DNA of 64,000 nt. Source: Rhinopomastus cyanomelas (lineage: Eukaryota > Chordata > Aves > Bucerotiformes > Rhinopomastidae). A program made the translations under genes and the position numbers. The stretch covers positions 1-64,000 of the forward strand of contig VXBP01005595.1 in NCBI GenBank assembly GCA_013400115.1, given 5' to 3'. Shown here one piece after another: positions 36,604-48,617 of the stretch (the stretch's first letter is position 1; the number at the start of each line of letters is the position of its first letter). The notes below the pieces were generated by a model that had not been told where the DNA came from, did no database searches, and saw only the letters and a list, made by a program, of their open reading frames with translations.

Positions 36604-37855
36604 TTTAAACCTGAAATCCACTAACAAAAGGACTCACAGTAAGGTTTAAATGTTATTTCTAAAGAAATCTTTAAAACACCATTATTATCATTATTTTCCA
36701 AGTACCTCACAACCAACAAAATCTTGTACTATAAAAAGTTAAACAGATGACAGTGCTGCAAAAATAATGGAAGCACTCAACAATAACTATTTTAGAATGA
36801 TATGAGCAGGGAGAGTGAAGAATTGTAATGAAACATGCATTAGAATGAATATCAGAGCCAGGCTCATTTCATTTGCATTGGGAAGCAAATGCAAATTTAA
36901 AACAGATTTTGAGCACAGCTATGAAAATAAGGAAAAACTTCAAAGCATAGAAAACAAAACCAGTGATCATCCAGACTCCTCTCCAGGCTCGTGTATTTTC
37001 ATATTTAAACTGCTCACTTCTCTCAAAGCTGTGAAAAGACTTTCCAAGACAAAGCAATAGACTACTCCAACAGGGACATGCAGGGATGAGCAGCACCTGA
37101 CTCCAGAGCAGAACTCAACAGTGGGATCTTTGTGAGGCACAAAAATGGGGTATATGTGTCACTACCCCCATATCTATCTATCTCCCACCTCTCTGTTGAT
37201 TGAGGCTCTGGAAAAGCTGCCCATTTACCAGCTCGCTGGTAAATTTTTCTGTCTCTATGGAGGTAAAGATATCCATTAATTCTTCCTTTTGCCTCCAGAT
37301 TACCTGCCTTTGGAAAATTTCAGTTATGTTCACATACTGGGGAGGCAGACAACAGAGTCCAGTGTACTGTCAGACTGCCAGTTCAGGACTACATTAGCAC
37401 ACAAAAGAGGTGGGAAGTGAGAAATGCAGAAAGGGGAGAGAGCAGGAAGGAAGAAGGGGGAAATCAAAGGGTAGCTTATCCTCTTTGGGGAATTATACAT
37501 CTTAGGTGATGATGGCTCGGGTCATAGTCTCAGAACCAAGCATCCCACAGTTGGCACGAGAAGCAGCAGTTCACCCACCCAGTCCAGTAAAGACAGCCAC
37601 CAATCACTGACTGCAGTGACAAACAGAGGAACTGCAAAACAACCAACGAAAACTTCCCCACCCTGTTACCAAGTGTAACTCGTACAAAACGTCCTCCTCA
37701 CACAAGGATCTTCACTGCATATGCTCAGATCTGGCTGATGAGATTAATCCCACATTTAATACTAAATAATAGTTATGTAGACCTGATTATGTTATTGTTA
37801 CTTAAGTGTTAGAAACTGTAAAGGGACAAGGATGCCCAGATACTATGCTTGTTTG
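36604..37855. other. Intergenic DNA, no gene seen
   Basis: AT-rich at first, then GC-neutral from about 37100. Open frames 36815-37060 and 37200-37397 show nothing recognisable. Confidence 0.5.
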
Positions 37856-38438
37856 TCAAAGGTACAGTTGCTGAGGTTGATGAACTTCTGTACCTGGTGA
37901 CTCAATCTCCTCGTAACTCATCAAAAGCAGCCATTTGGCAAGGTCACAGTCACACATTCTGAATTCAAGTAACAATACATGTGCGAAACCAAGTAATAAT
38001 GGTCCAAAATATCTGTAAGGTGCAGTCAACAATTTAAGTGCTCTTGAAAGCAATGTGTTTTTTTTTCTTTCCTGTTGTTCTTCCCAACAGTAGGCTGAAG
38101 GATGGACTGGGCCAGCTAACACAAACTGACCAAAGGGATTTTCCATAACAAACGACATTAGCTCAGATATAAAAGCAAGAGGAAAGAAGGAAAGGGGTGT
38201 GCATTTATTGATGGCTTTTGTCCTCTAGAGAAAACTCTACATGTGTCAGAGCCCTGCTTCCTATCATGGCAGCTACATGTCATCTGCTAATGGGAAGTAA
38301 AGAATAATCTTTAGTATTTGATTTTGTTTCCACGTTAGGCTTTTCCTTCTACTTTACTAAACAGTCCTTGTCTTTACCTCCATCACGATTTTCTCTCTTT
38401 GGTGGGGACCTGGACCCAGCCAGGGCCAAACCAACACA
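37856..38438 (+). mobile_element. Solo ERV LTR (LTR type A, copy 2)
   Basis: It ends CCAGGGCCAAACCAACACA at 38438, the inverse of the left terminus of the copy at 5748. TATA box GATATAAAAGC lies near 38165-38175, and the shared blocks CCCAACAGTAGGCTGA (38086) and ACCAAAGGGA precede it. The 5' third is strongly diverged, so the left edge is a guess. It is more decayed than copy 1 and lies in the opposite orientation. Confidence 0.7.
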
Positions 38439-39904
38439 AGCTTGTCAAGGACATGGAGAGCAAAGTAACTGCAGGCTGTGACACAACAATTCCAACACAT
38501 ATCTTCTGATCTCCTGATCAGAGGATGCATCTGTTTTCACACTGACCTACTTCATCACACCAAGACAGTTGCTAGCTATTTATATTTTACATATTGTATA
38601 TTTTAATTCATGATTAAAGGCAAGAAAGTTCCTCACAATATTTCCCCAAGAGACTGCTTAAATTGAGACCACCGTAAATTGTTTCACCCACAAAAGTTCA
38701 AAAGGCTTCAACAGCTCAAGATAACCCCACATAAACAAAACACAGTTTATGGTGGAGCATGCCCAAGAAACATAGAACATTTAATACATCATATCAAATG
38801 CAAAGAATAAAATATTGTGGAACATTACTTGCTAAGCACAAGGACAGCAAAATTTGTTCTTAGTTTTTCAAAGGTCTTTTAAATACAGATCTTATACTGC
38901 AAAGCACTTTAACTTCTTAATGCAGAAACAAAAAATGCATTATCATAAACCAAACCTATTTATTAGCATTTTATTGAAATAAGACCATTCAAAATTATCT
39001 AATTATCTGCTAATTCAGAGACATCAAATAAAAAAATAAGTCAAGCATTTCCCACACTTGTAGAGAACGTCAAAACGAGAAGACTTTTTCCCTGCTCATG
39101 CAGAACTGGAGCTGCATTTCTCTCAGAAGCAAGTATAAACCTCTGATTTTAGATCCTTTCCTAGATAAGGGAAATGAGGGAAAAGCCTCTTACTGATCTA
39201 ACTTATTTTTTTTTAATCTTTCATCAGCCTTCAGTAACGCTGTAGTGGGAAAAGAAGTTACACAGGAGTGCAAATCTTACAACAGAAAACAAACTGAGTT
39301 TTAGATACTACTGAAGTTACTGAAACAAGAATGGAAATTGTACTGCTTGTCTTCAGTTACTAAGATCTTTTGAAAGTTCAGATCTAAGTGTATCACACTG
39401 GCTTTGAGAAGCTGTAAAAGGACAAACACATATTCTTTTCCCATGAAAGAACAATGTATCTGTCTGTTACCTTTTAAGCATCTTCTGCTTCACATTCCAT
39501 TCTTCATTAAAAAGAACTGAAAGACAACCTATATAATGCAAAACCTCACAATACTCATGCATCTGCTACCACCTGCTGACAAACAGCATTATTGACTTTT
39601 TCCTAGACAACACTAAAGAAGCAATTCCCACTGCCCTGTAAAAAAGTTTCCACTGCTGCTACAGTGGCTGACAGTAAAAATTACATGATTTTTTTAAATA
39701 CAGCATGTTGTAGCCATAAGCAAACTATTTCCTATCCACCCAGCCTGAATCAACACTGAGCAGCACATTCTGTTCACGAAGCAGCTATTATATCGGGCAT
39801 CCACTGAAGCCCTTAAGCTGTTGCTGATGGTTACTCTATTCAGTTACAAAGCAATTATGAGAAGCTGATTCCTTATTCATAGCAATCCAAATAAATTAGG
39901 CCAG
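38439..39904. other. AT-rich intergenic DNA, no gene seen
   Basis: Nothing recognisable. Confidence 0.5.
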
Positions 39905-40567
39905 TTATATGAGGGTCAAGAAGGACTCCAACTGGGTCTTGCGCTTAGGTGAAAACGACACAATGGATTGTGTGTGCTGAAAAGCTGTTCAATAGAAAGA
40001 GGTGGCATCAGTTGACAATCAGCTAAATATGAGCCAGCAGTGTGTTCTGGTGGCCAAGAAGTCCGATGGCATCCTGGATTGTATCACAAATAATGTAACC
40101 AGCCAGAATAAAGAAGTTATTGTGCCCCTGTACTCAGAGCTGGTGAGGCCACACTTTGAGCACTGGGTTCAGTTTTGGGTACCTCACCACAAGAAGGATA
40201 TTGAGGGGCTGCAGCGGGTCCAGGGAAAGGTGACAAGGTTGCAGAAGGGTCTGGGGATCAAGTCCTGTGAGGAGCAGTTGAAGGAGCTAGGGCTGTTCGG
40301 TCTGGAGAAAAGGAGGTTCAGGGGAGACCTTATCACTATCCCCAACTACCTGAAAGGATTCTGTAGAGAGGTGGGTGTTAGTGTCCTGTCACCAGTAACA
40401 AATGACAGGACGAGAGGAAACAGTTTCAAGTTGCACCAGCGATGCAAGTTTAGGTTGGACATCAGGTAAAACTTCATCATTGAAACGGTCATCAAGCCTC
40501 AGAATAGGCTGCACAGGGATGAGGTTGACTTACCCACCCCTGGAGAAGCTTACAAGTCCTGTAACTA
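39905..40567 (+). mobile_element. CR1 fragment directly upstream of the TMEM18 CpG block
   Basis: Encodes the post-RT region: QLNMSQQCVLVAKKSDGIL (about 40018-40075), EEQLKELGLFGLEKRRFRGD (40270-40330) and KFRLDIR. It belongs to the subfamily that uses the QLNMSQQC variant, as does 48.6-49.9 kb. The 3' UTR tail is missing. It ends about 165 bp before the TMEM18 start codon. Confidence 0.92.
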
Positions 40568-41080
40568 AGCAAGGAGCTCGTGCAGCTGAGCGCAGGGCTG
40601 TGACAGGGAAAACGAGAGCACGAAGTTCCCGCCGCCGTGGGGCAGGGTCTAAGGGGTGACCGAAGTTCTCGCGAGAAACAACTCGACGGGCGGCTTCTCG
40701 CGAGAACTCCAGTGAGTGGTAGCATCTGCGCGATGGAGAAGCCGCTGAGCGGCCCCCCGGGGGTCAGCACCGTGCTGGCGGTAAGGAGCGGGCTACGCGC
40801 TCAGGGAGCGGGGAGGAGGCAACGGCGTGTGCGTTCGCAGGGCGGGCCGAGGTGTTCGCTCTGTCCACGGGTTGGTGCGGTCTGCGGCGGCAGCAGCAGC
40901 AGCATGGCTGCGGGCTCTGCTGCCATCGCCAAACCTGCTTCTGTTCTGACCGCAGAAGACAGACTGGTCCGAGCCCTGGCTACTGGGGCTGGCGGCTTTC
41001 CATGTCCTCTGCTTCCTCCTCACCTGCATCTCCTTCCAGCACCAGCGGGTGCAGATCGGGCACTTCCTCTGCATGGGTGA
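40568..41080 (+). promoter_or_regulatory. CpG-rich promoter block of TMEM18
   Basis: GC content and CpG density rise sharply here against AT-rich surroundings and drop again after exon 2. The block has no TATA box. It carries an E2F-like TTCCCGCC (40626-40633) and the two CGCG elements listed separately. It covers the start codon, exon 1, intron 1 and exon 2. The transcription start cannot be fixed from sequence alone. Confidence 0.8.
40666..40706 (+). promoter_or_regulatory. Two identical TCTCGCGAGA palindromes
   Basis: TCTCGCGAGA occurs at 40667-40676 and again at 40696-40705, each with matching TT..AA-type flanks, 29 bp apart and 28-66 bp before the ATG. This CGCG element is a known CpG-island promoter motif, bound by BANP and reported for ZBTB33-associated promoters. 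Binding depends on absence of CpG methylation. Confidence 0.8.
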
Positions 41081-43012
41081 GTACTGTGGGAAGTAGGGGC
41101 ACGGTAGGGTCAGGTAGGGTCTCGGCTTCCCGAGAAATCGCTGTTGTGCTGCACAAGCCGAGGAGAAAGGGGCTGAGACAGCAGCTGCTTGCTGCTACCT
41201 TGTTGACATGGTCAGCCTTCAACTGTGCTCGATTCCGGAGCAGGTTCACCATGTGTCCTGCTCCCAGCTGTGCTAGTGGCACCAGGAAGAGCAGGAGAAG
41301 TGCAGGAACTGCCTGTGTTACTGCGAGGTTTGTCAGATTTCAGCCCAAGAGGCCCTTCAGCACAGTGGCCTTGCCCAGCCGCAGCGGTGGCTGACTTGTG
41401 GCTGACACACCTGCAATGATAATTCCATAGCAGCGCTGGAGAGTGCTGGCATTTCTTTTAAAAAAGAGTAACTTTGCAGCAGGCATTGAAAGACTGTTGG
41501 AGGCACTGTTGCTTGGTTTTTTTTTTGGTAATTAATTTGTATGCTAAGCTCTTTTTGTAGGCTCAGATGAGGAGAATTTTATTTGTAATGTATGTTTGGT
41601 GATCACGTCATATTTCTTAGTCAATATATGGGCTTTTGAAATCAGATTTTTTTCTGTCCAGTTAAATTTTGAATGTGTAATACATACTGAATCTAATGCT
41701 CTTCTGTTTTACAGTGGGCTTGGTGTACTGTGCTGAATATATAAATGAATTTGCAGCCATGAATTGGAGGTAAACTTTTTTCACCTTCATTTTTGCATTG
41801 TAATAAATGTTCTTTTAATTTTTTTTTTCATACTATGCCCAGAAAACATTAAAGAGAGTCACTAGTGCATCTTTAGTACAGTGATGGCAAAACTTTTGAA
41901 CAAAATGATACTGTACAACATAGTTGTCAATTAGCTTCTAAGAAAATATCATAACTATCATGTATTTATTGTGTTGTTTAAAATCTGTGTTTATATATGT
42001 GGTTGCAAACTATCTAAACAAAGGACTGTGAGAAAAGTAGAATGTGATGGTTAAGAGAAAAGGTTGTGAACTTTGATTTTTGTTTGGTTTAGTTTTTTAC
42101 ATTGTCTTTGTTAGCTATTAATTAATCAGCTGAAGTTAAGCTTCTCAAAAATATCGCTATTGTTTTATAATACTTCTATGCATAAAAATAATAAATGTCT
42201 TTTATTAAGCCTGTGTGCCAGAGTTTAACTGATGGCTTCTTTTTGTGAGCACTGAACTAACCTTTCCCTGATGGAAGTGGCAATTACATGCTTGACACTA
42301 TTTTGTGGAGGTATCTAATTGTACGTCTTTGTTTCACTTCAGGAATACACTACATAAATGGCAGCTTGTTACATAGACTGTCACTCTTATCTTTTCTAAT
42401 ATGAGTAAGCAAAATACCTAAGAAAATCATTTAAGACACTTCAGTACAGGCATGATTTGTGATGCACATATATATGTAGTATTGAAGTTACTTGATCTAT
42501 GGTTGGGTTATTTCAATTGTGCACAGCAAGACAATAAAGAAAAAAGACTGGAATTACAATAAATGATCATAAACTGATGCAATACTGTCTGTCTCCATGT
42601 GATGACCTATGCTTGGGAACCCAGGAAGTAGGATAGTCAGTACAATATCCATGTGGAATAGTTAATATGATGAAAGTGTAATGTTATGTGAACTACACTG
42701 AATAAAGCTTCCTCTTTTATTTTTATTTCTTTCAGGCTGTTTTCTAAATACCAATACTTCGATTCAAAAGGAATGTTTATTTCACTTGTATTTTCAGCAC
42801 CACTGCTGGTGAATACTGTTATAATAGTGGTATGTATACGTTCATTTATGCAGATACTTTCACTAAATTGATAAGCAAATGTATGTGGATTAGTTAAATT
42901 TGATAATTTGCTTACTTTTCAGGTCTCCTGGGTTTACAGAACTTTGAATGTAATGACTGAACTCAAGATGCTACAGCAAAGAGTGAAAGCAGCAAAAGAG
43001 AAGAACAAGTAA
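40733..43012 (+). CDS. TMEM18: TMEM18, transmembrane protein 18 (five exons)
   Basis: Exons: 40733-40780, 40956-41076, 41715-41769, 42736-42829, 42923-43012 (408 nt, stop TAA, 135 residues). All introns start GT and end AG, and the phases join cleanly. Recognised by KTDWSEPWLLGLAAFH (residues 17-32), QIGHFLC (49-55), YCAEYINE (61-68), AMNWRLFSKYQYFD (71-84) and GMFIS...FSAPLLVN (87-101), all typical of vertebrate TMEM18. Likely membrane segments: about 25-43, 48-66 and 88-111. The C-terminus (112-135) is a short helical, lysine-rich tail. The family sits in the nuclear envelope, interacts with nuclear pore components and is linked to body weight through hypothalamic expression. The ATG has purine at -3 and G at +4. 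The human protein is about 140 residues; the N-terminus is divergent as usual. Confidence 0.96.
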
Positions 43013-43515
43013 AAATGCCTAACACTGTTTTTATTTTTTTTCTATGGATAATATTTGTCCAAGTAATCAGCCCTGTATGTTTATCCAGAAACAGCACTGT
43101 TTTTCTGTCTGATTTCAAGAGGACTTTGCAATCTGTGTCCATGAGCAATGAGGTGAAAAAAGGGTATCTGCAATACATTTGAATTGACTCAATTTATAAA
43201 ACTGAGAAACCCAGTCTTAGCACCCTTCGGTGTAAGGCAGTTTTCCATTGTTACTAAGGCTGTTCCAATTGCTGAGATATAATCTTTCTGTTCTGATTCC
43301 ATTTGTATATTTTTTAACTAATTTTTATGGTGTTTATCAAGTACCCAGTCTTCTGCTTATACTGATCAGAGCAGTGTTGGGCATTCTAGTAAATGAGAGA
43401 TTGTATTCTGAATATGTGCTTCTATGAAGCATTTCACATCTGTATAAGTCAAGTTTCGTAATGTTTCTGTGTTATGTGCCAGTAGTATTTTATAAATAAA
43501 ATTATCTACTGTATC
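43013..43515 (+). other. Probable TMEM18 3' UTR with AATAAA at 43495-43500
   Basis: The first AATAAA after the stop codon lies 483 bp downstream, followed by T/G-containing sequence. The interval holds no repeat. Cleavage would fall near 43515; longer isoforms cannot be excluded. Confidence 0.6.
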
Positions 43516-44344
43516 ATAGATAGGGTTCATTTTGTAGTAATTTTTCATTTTTTTCTTATAAAAATTCTCGATTTTGTAAAGTCTTTAAGTTTTAAATTAT
43601 CTCTGTGGGTTTTTTTAGTGTACAAGTTACACATTTTGCATGTTTTTTAGCTAGAGACAGAGTGAAACTTTCTGGAGGGCTGCACAGCATTGTGATGTTG
43701 GCATCCCAGTGTTAGTCTGGGATCCCTTTCTTTACTTTTCAATGAATTAATTTAGTATTGCATGGCTGTTCCTCAGTCGTCGCTCTGACAAGAATTACAG
43801 ACCACTAAGCCACTTCATGTGGGCAAACTACATAGATACAAGCTTGCAATGTTGTCTATAGTTGCATCAGTTCTGTTAGGAGTCTTGATGCATGGTAGTG
43901 TCAACTACAATGAACACACCTTTAGAAATCTATTGAATTGCCTATGTGTTTTGGAGGCAGTCCCTGTTTTGAAGGAGCAAATACAGTCTATTTGAATGAC
44001 TGTAAGACAGACCATGATACCTATCTTCAGGACCAAGAACAGGCCTCTTTGTATAGATAGATGTAGACCTCCCAGGCTGGTTAAGGGAAGTTCAGCCTTG
44101 TTATGATTTGACAGGGAGATGGATGCCAATTTCCATAAGTGGCCCTAAACATGACAACACAAACACTGTGCAACTTTTTCGTCTTGTATGTTGTTCTGCA
44201 ACAAAAATCAGCACACAATCATTTTAGTATCACCCACTGAAAGTTGTACTTTGCTATACTGGGATACCAATAGCCTTTGGTTTCACAGTGTATGGATTTG
44301 GTTCACAGTAAATTAGGTGTTTCTAAGCAGCAAGTCTCTTGCAG
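43516..44344. other. Intergenic DNA, no gene seen
   Basis: Nothing recognisable. Confidence 0.5.
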
Positions 44345-44691
44345 TGGGAAAGAGGAGAGGTGCCTAGGGACTGGAAAATAGCAAATGTTACCCCAATCTT
44401 TAAAAAGGGAAAGAAGGAAGACCCAGGTAACTATAGACCGGTCAGCCTCACCTCCATCCCAGGAAAGGTGATGGAACAATTTGTACTGGAGGCTGTTTCC
44501 GGGCACATCAAGGACAGGAGGGTCATTAGGGACAGTCAGCATGGCTTCACAAAGGGAAAGTCATGCTTGACCAAACTTATAGCCTTTTATGAGGGTGTAA
44601 CCAGGTGGATGGATGAGGGCAGAGCCGTGGATGTCATCTATCTTGACTTAAGAAAGGCATTTGACACAGTCTCTCACAGCATCCTTGCAGA
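44345..44691 (+). mobile_element. CR1 RT fragment ending at a single N
   Basis: A clean open stretch from WKIANVTPIFKKGKKEDPGN through MEQFVLEAVSGHIKDRRV and GFTKGKSCLTKLIAFYEG to YLDLRKAFDTVSHSILA, where N 44692 interrupts it. After the N the sequence is unrelated AT-rich DNA. The preserved part is one of the least damaged RT stretches here. Confidence 0.95.
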
Positions 44692-44692
44692 N

Positions 44693-45244
44693 ACTTTCCC
44701 CAAATAATTAAATACTATTTAATTATGAGGAAGTGGTGAGGTACAACAACTAGAACTGCCCTTTCGGCACAACATAGAAGATAAAGTACTTTTTCTGTAT
44801 TGTGCAATTTACTGTTACTTTTGCTTGGCACAAGATTTATTAGACACATTCTCTCTGCCCTTGGGTTTGCAGGTGCTTACTTAAATTCCCTTTCTTCCTT
44901 TCAGTGTACTTGACCTTTCAGGCAGTATTTCATTTTGTGTTGCCTTACCCTTTAATATATGATTCTGAGATGTTATAGCTCTTTCACAGAGTTGAAGAAC
45001 AGAGAACTCTAGATTGTGAGTGGCATGAGCTTTGTATTTAATAAGTTAAAATCTGCTTGAGCTGTGCATTTGTAGATTTCTGATACCAGTGTCATAATGT
45101 GATAGCTAGAGGGCAGACAGTACTTGGTTTACAAAGAATAAAGTTGATGAAATTTTTGGGGGGCTTCTAAAAGTACTGCTGGTTGAAATTTTAAACACCT
45201 CCAAATTCTCAAATTAAATAATTACTTTTGTGATTAACATCTCA
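44693..45244. other. AT-rich intergenic DNA, no gene seen
   Basis: Nothing recognisable. Confidence 0.5.
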
Positions 45245-46861
45245 AAGTATCATGGGATGAAGCCCCTGAGGGAAAAGGGGCCCAGGACAGCTAATTAGTA
45301 TTCAAGGATCACCTCCTCTGTGTCCAGGAGCAGTGTATACCAACAAAGAGGAAAGCAGGGAACAATGCTAGGAGGCCTGCTTGGCTGAGCAAGGAGATCA
45401 TGGACATGCTGTCACACAAAAAGAAACTCTACAAGGAGTGGAAGGGAGGACGGCTAGAATGGGGGGAATGTAAGGATGCCGCCCGGACAGCTAGAGATCT
45501 GGTTAGGAAAGCTGAGGCACAGTTTGAACTGGGCCTAGCGAGGGAGGTCAAAGGGAACACCAAGAATTTCNNNNNNNNNNNNNNNNNNNNNNNNNNNNNN
45601 NNNNNNNNNNNNNNNNNNNNNNNNNNNNNNNNNNNNNNNNNNNNNNNNNNNNNNNNNNNNNNNNNNNNNNNNNNNNNNNNNNNNNNNNNNNNNNNNNNNN
45701 NNNNNNNNNNNNNNNNNNNNNNNNNNNNNNNNNNNNNNNNNNNNNNNNNNNNNNNNNNNNNNNNNNNNNNNNNNNNNNNNNNNNNNNNNNNNNNNNNNNN
45801 NNNNNNNNNNNNNNNNNNNNNNNNNNNNNNNNNNNNNNNNNNNNNNNNNNNNNNNNNNNNNNNNNNNNNNNNNNNNNNNNNNNNNNNNNNNNNNNNNNNN
45901 NNNNNNNNNNNNNNNNNNNNNNNNNNNNNNNNNNNNNNNNNNNNNNNNNNNNNNNNNNNNNNNNNNNNNNNNNNNNNNNNNNNNNNNNNNNNNNNNNNNN
46001 NNNNNNNNNNNNNNNNNNNNNNNNNNNNNNNNNNNNNNNNNNNNNNNNNNNNNNNNNNNNNNNNNNNNNNNNNNNNNNNNNNNNNNNNNNNNNNNNNNNN
46101 NNNNNNNNNNNNNNNNNNNNNNNNNNNNNNNNNNNNNNNNNNNNNNNNNNNNNNNNNNNNNNNNNNNNNNNNNNNNNNNNNNNNNNNNNNNNNNNNNNNN
46201 NNNNNNNNNNNNNNNNNNNNNNNNNNNNNNNNNNNNNNNNNNNNNNNNNNNNNNNNNNNNNNNNNNNNNNNNNNNNNNNNNNNNNNNNNNNNNNNNNNNN
46301 NNNNNNNNNNNNNNNNNNNNNNNNNNNNNNNNNNNNNNNNNNNNNNNNNNNNNNNNNNNNNNNNNNNNNNNNNNNNNNNNNNNNNNNNNNNNNNNNNNNN
46401 NNNNNNNNNNNNNNNNNNNNNNNNNNNNNNNNNNNNNNNNNNNNNNNNNNNNNNNNNNNNNNNNNNNNNNNNNNNNNNNNNNNNAGGATAGACTGAGAGA
46501 GTTGGGGCTGTTGAGTCTGGAGAAGAGGACGCTCTGAGGTGACCTTATTGTGGCCTTTCAGTATCTGAAGGGGGCCTACAAAAAGGCTGGGGAGGGACTT
46601 TTTAGGATGTCAAGTAGGGACAGGACTAGGGGGAATGGAGCAAAGCTGGAGATGAGTAGATTTAGACTGGATGTGAGGAGGAAGTTCTTCACTGTGAGAG
46701 TGGTGAGAGCCTGGAATGGGTTGGTTGCCCAGGGAGGTGGTTGGGGCCCCATCCCTGGAGGTGTTTAAGGCCAGGCTGGATGGGGCTTTGGCCAGCCTGG
46801 TCTAGGGTGGGGTGTCCCTGCCTGTGCTGGGGGTGTTGGAACTGCATGATGGTTCCTTCCT
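45245..46861 (+). mobile_element. CR1 copy interrupted by a 914-bp assembly gap
   Basis: Before the gap: the endonuclease-RT linker (KKKLYKEWKGGRLEWGECKD, and AEAQFELGLAREVKGNTKNF near 45513-45570). After the gap: the post-RT part (LGLLSLEKRTL-type, 46500s), AFQYLKGAYKKAGEGLFRM (46553-46610), MSRFRLDVRRKFFTVRVV and a 3' UTR ending CCTTCCTACCCTGAGTGAC. It belongs to the same subfamily as 51274-51880. The RT core lies in the gap. Confidence 0.93.
45571..46484. other. Assembly gap, 914 Ns
   Basis: Run of N inside a CR1 copy. Any protein frame across it is meaningless. Confidence 1.
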
Positions 46862-46978
46862 ACCCTGAGTGACTCTGATTCCACGGCTTGTCCAGTCAGG
46901 TGAGCCTGCTGTGCCAGGGGGATTGGACTGGATGATCTTTCGAGGTCCCTTCCAATCCCTTATGATTCTATGATTCTA
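46862..46978 (+). mobile_element. Second CR1 3' end appended to the first
   Basis: Starting near 46890, GTCAGGTGAGCCTGCTGTGCC, then GGACTGGATGATCTTTCGAGG and a complete ATTCTATGATTCT tail belong to a different CR1 3' UTR type. It follows directly after the first copy's own 3' end. Confidence 0.88.
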
Positions 46979-47777
46979 AAATTGTAAGCTTGATGTTTTA
47001 AACCCTCCCTGGCTGAAGAAACTTTGGTAAGGATGTGTAAGTTTTATAAGATACGTTTTTATGAACACAATAAAATGGTTTCCATATACAGGCTCATGTG
47101 AAAAATATTCCCATTTTCTAAATTTCAGAAAGATTCAAACTTGTTTCTGAGTTGTTCTCTAGCTAACCCTGCCTAAGAAAGTTTAACAACTATTTTTTTT
47201 AAACCAAAACCAGATATCTTTAGCCATAAGAGAGAATCCTCAGACTTAAGCAAAGTGTGGTCTTTCTTCATTATGTGTCTGGATTTATGAAGTAGTAGCT
47301 CAATAACATAATGTAAGGGTCTGCTTGCTGACAAACCAAAATAATTGCATCAAGAATTTAGAGACTGTTTTTCCTGTTTATAATTTTTTATGTATCAATG
47401 AATGAGAACCATATGTTCAGGGCTGGTGTAATACCTCTGCTTTTAAACGGGAGACCTGAATTCAGGTTGCTTAAGAAAGAGCTTGTTTATTTCAGTTTGG
47501 AATGTGCATGCAGAGAAGGTGGTGCCTGCTGCAGTGGATCCTTTTCTAAGAAAGAGGAGACTGGTGTTTCGTTACTGGTTCTGTGTCTTAGTGGCAGTGA
47601 CTCAAATCTTCAGAATTTAATTGGCAAACCATTGGGAATCTCAAACTGGCCTTGTTTCCATGGAAAACTAATAATTGTTTTAAAGAACAAGAACATAGAA
47701 TGCTCTCTTTTTCCACAAACACTGAAATGCCAAATCTTTGGCATGGAGTATAGTTTTGACCCACTTTATTTCATTAT
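46979..47777. other. AT-rich intergenic DNA, no gene seen
   Basis: The open frame 47398-47883 (161 codons) runs into the next CR1 and has no domain that I recognise. Confidence 0.5.
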
Positions 47778-47897
47778 CACAGAATCATTCAGGTTGGAAA
47801 AGACCCCTGGGATCATCAAGTCCAACCATCAACCCTACTCTACAAGCTCACCCCTAAACCAGATCCCCCAACACTACATCTAAGTGTCTTTTAAACT
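47778..47897 (-). mobile_element. CR1 3' end, older subfamily
   Basis: The + strand reads ATCACAGAATCATTCAGG, then AAAAGACCCCTGGGATCATC and CTACATCTAAGTGTC. This is a short 5'-truncated copy lying directly against the next CR1. Confidence 0.88.
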
Positions 47898-47898
47898 C

Positions 47899-48617
47899 AT
47901 AGAATCACAGAATCACTAGGGATTGGAAGGGATCTCAAAAGATCATCCAGTCCAATCCCCCTGACACAGCAGGATCACCTAGACCAAGTCACACAGGAAC
48001 ACATCCAGGCGGGCCTTGAACATCTCCAGTGACGGAGGCTCCACAACCTCCCTAGGCAGCCTATTCCAGCGCTCCATCATCCTCACTGTGAAGAAGTTTC
48101 TTCTCAAGTTGACGTGGAACCTTCTATGTTCCAGCTTACAACCATTGCCCCTTGTCCTATCACTACATGACACTGAGAAAAGCCCAGCTCCATCCTCCTG
48201 ACACCCACCCCTCAAGTATTTGTACACATTAATGAGATTACCCCTCAGTCTCCTCTTCTCCAAGCTAAAGAGACCCAACTCCCTCAGCCTCTCCTCGTAA
48301 GGGAGGTGCTCCACCTCCTTCATCATCTTCGTTGCCCTACGCTGGACCCTCTCCAGCAGCTCTACATCCCTCTTGAACTGAGGAGTCCAGAACTGGACAC
48401 AATACTCCAGATATGGTCTCACCAGGGCAGAGTTAGAGGGGAAGAACCTCTCGTGATCTGCTAACCACCCCCCTTCTGATCCACCCCAGGATGCTGTTGG
48501 CCCTCTTGGCCACAAGAGCACTTTGCTGGCTCATAGTCATCCTGCTGTCCACCAGGACCCCCAGATCCCTCTCTCCTACACTACTCTCTAACAGGTCAGT
48601 CACTCTCTAACAGGTCA
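47899..48617 (-). mobile_element. CR1 copy, post-RT part to tail
   Basis: The minus strand gives an intact 180-codon frame (48521-47979): ALVRPYLEYCVQFWTPQFKR, EHLPYEERLRELGLFSLEKR, LINVYKYLRGGCQEDGAGLF and FHVNLRRNFFTVRMMERWNR. It is followed by the 3' UTR and tail at 47899. It is the least damaged C-terminal stretch here. At its 5' edge a 17-bp unit (CACTCTCTAACAGGTCA) is partly duplicated near 48588-48618. Confidence 0.95.

Noticed and set aside
40637..41394. Several overlapping open frames around the TMEM18 start
   Set aside because: They are shadows caused by the GC-rich CpG block. The spliced TMEM18 frame explains the conserved coding signal.
45400..46491. 363-codon frame
   Set aside because: It is mostly Ns from the assembly gap; only the first 57 codons are sequence, and they are CR1.
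47398..47883. 161-codon open frame
   Set aside because: Its last 30 or so codons run into a CR1 tail and the rest matches nothing that I know.
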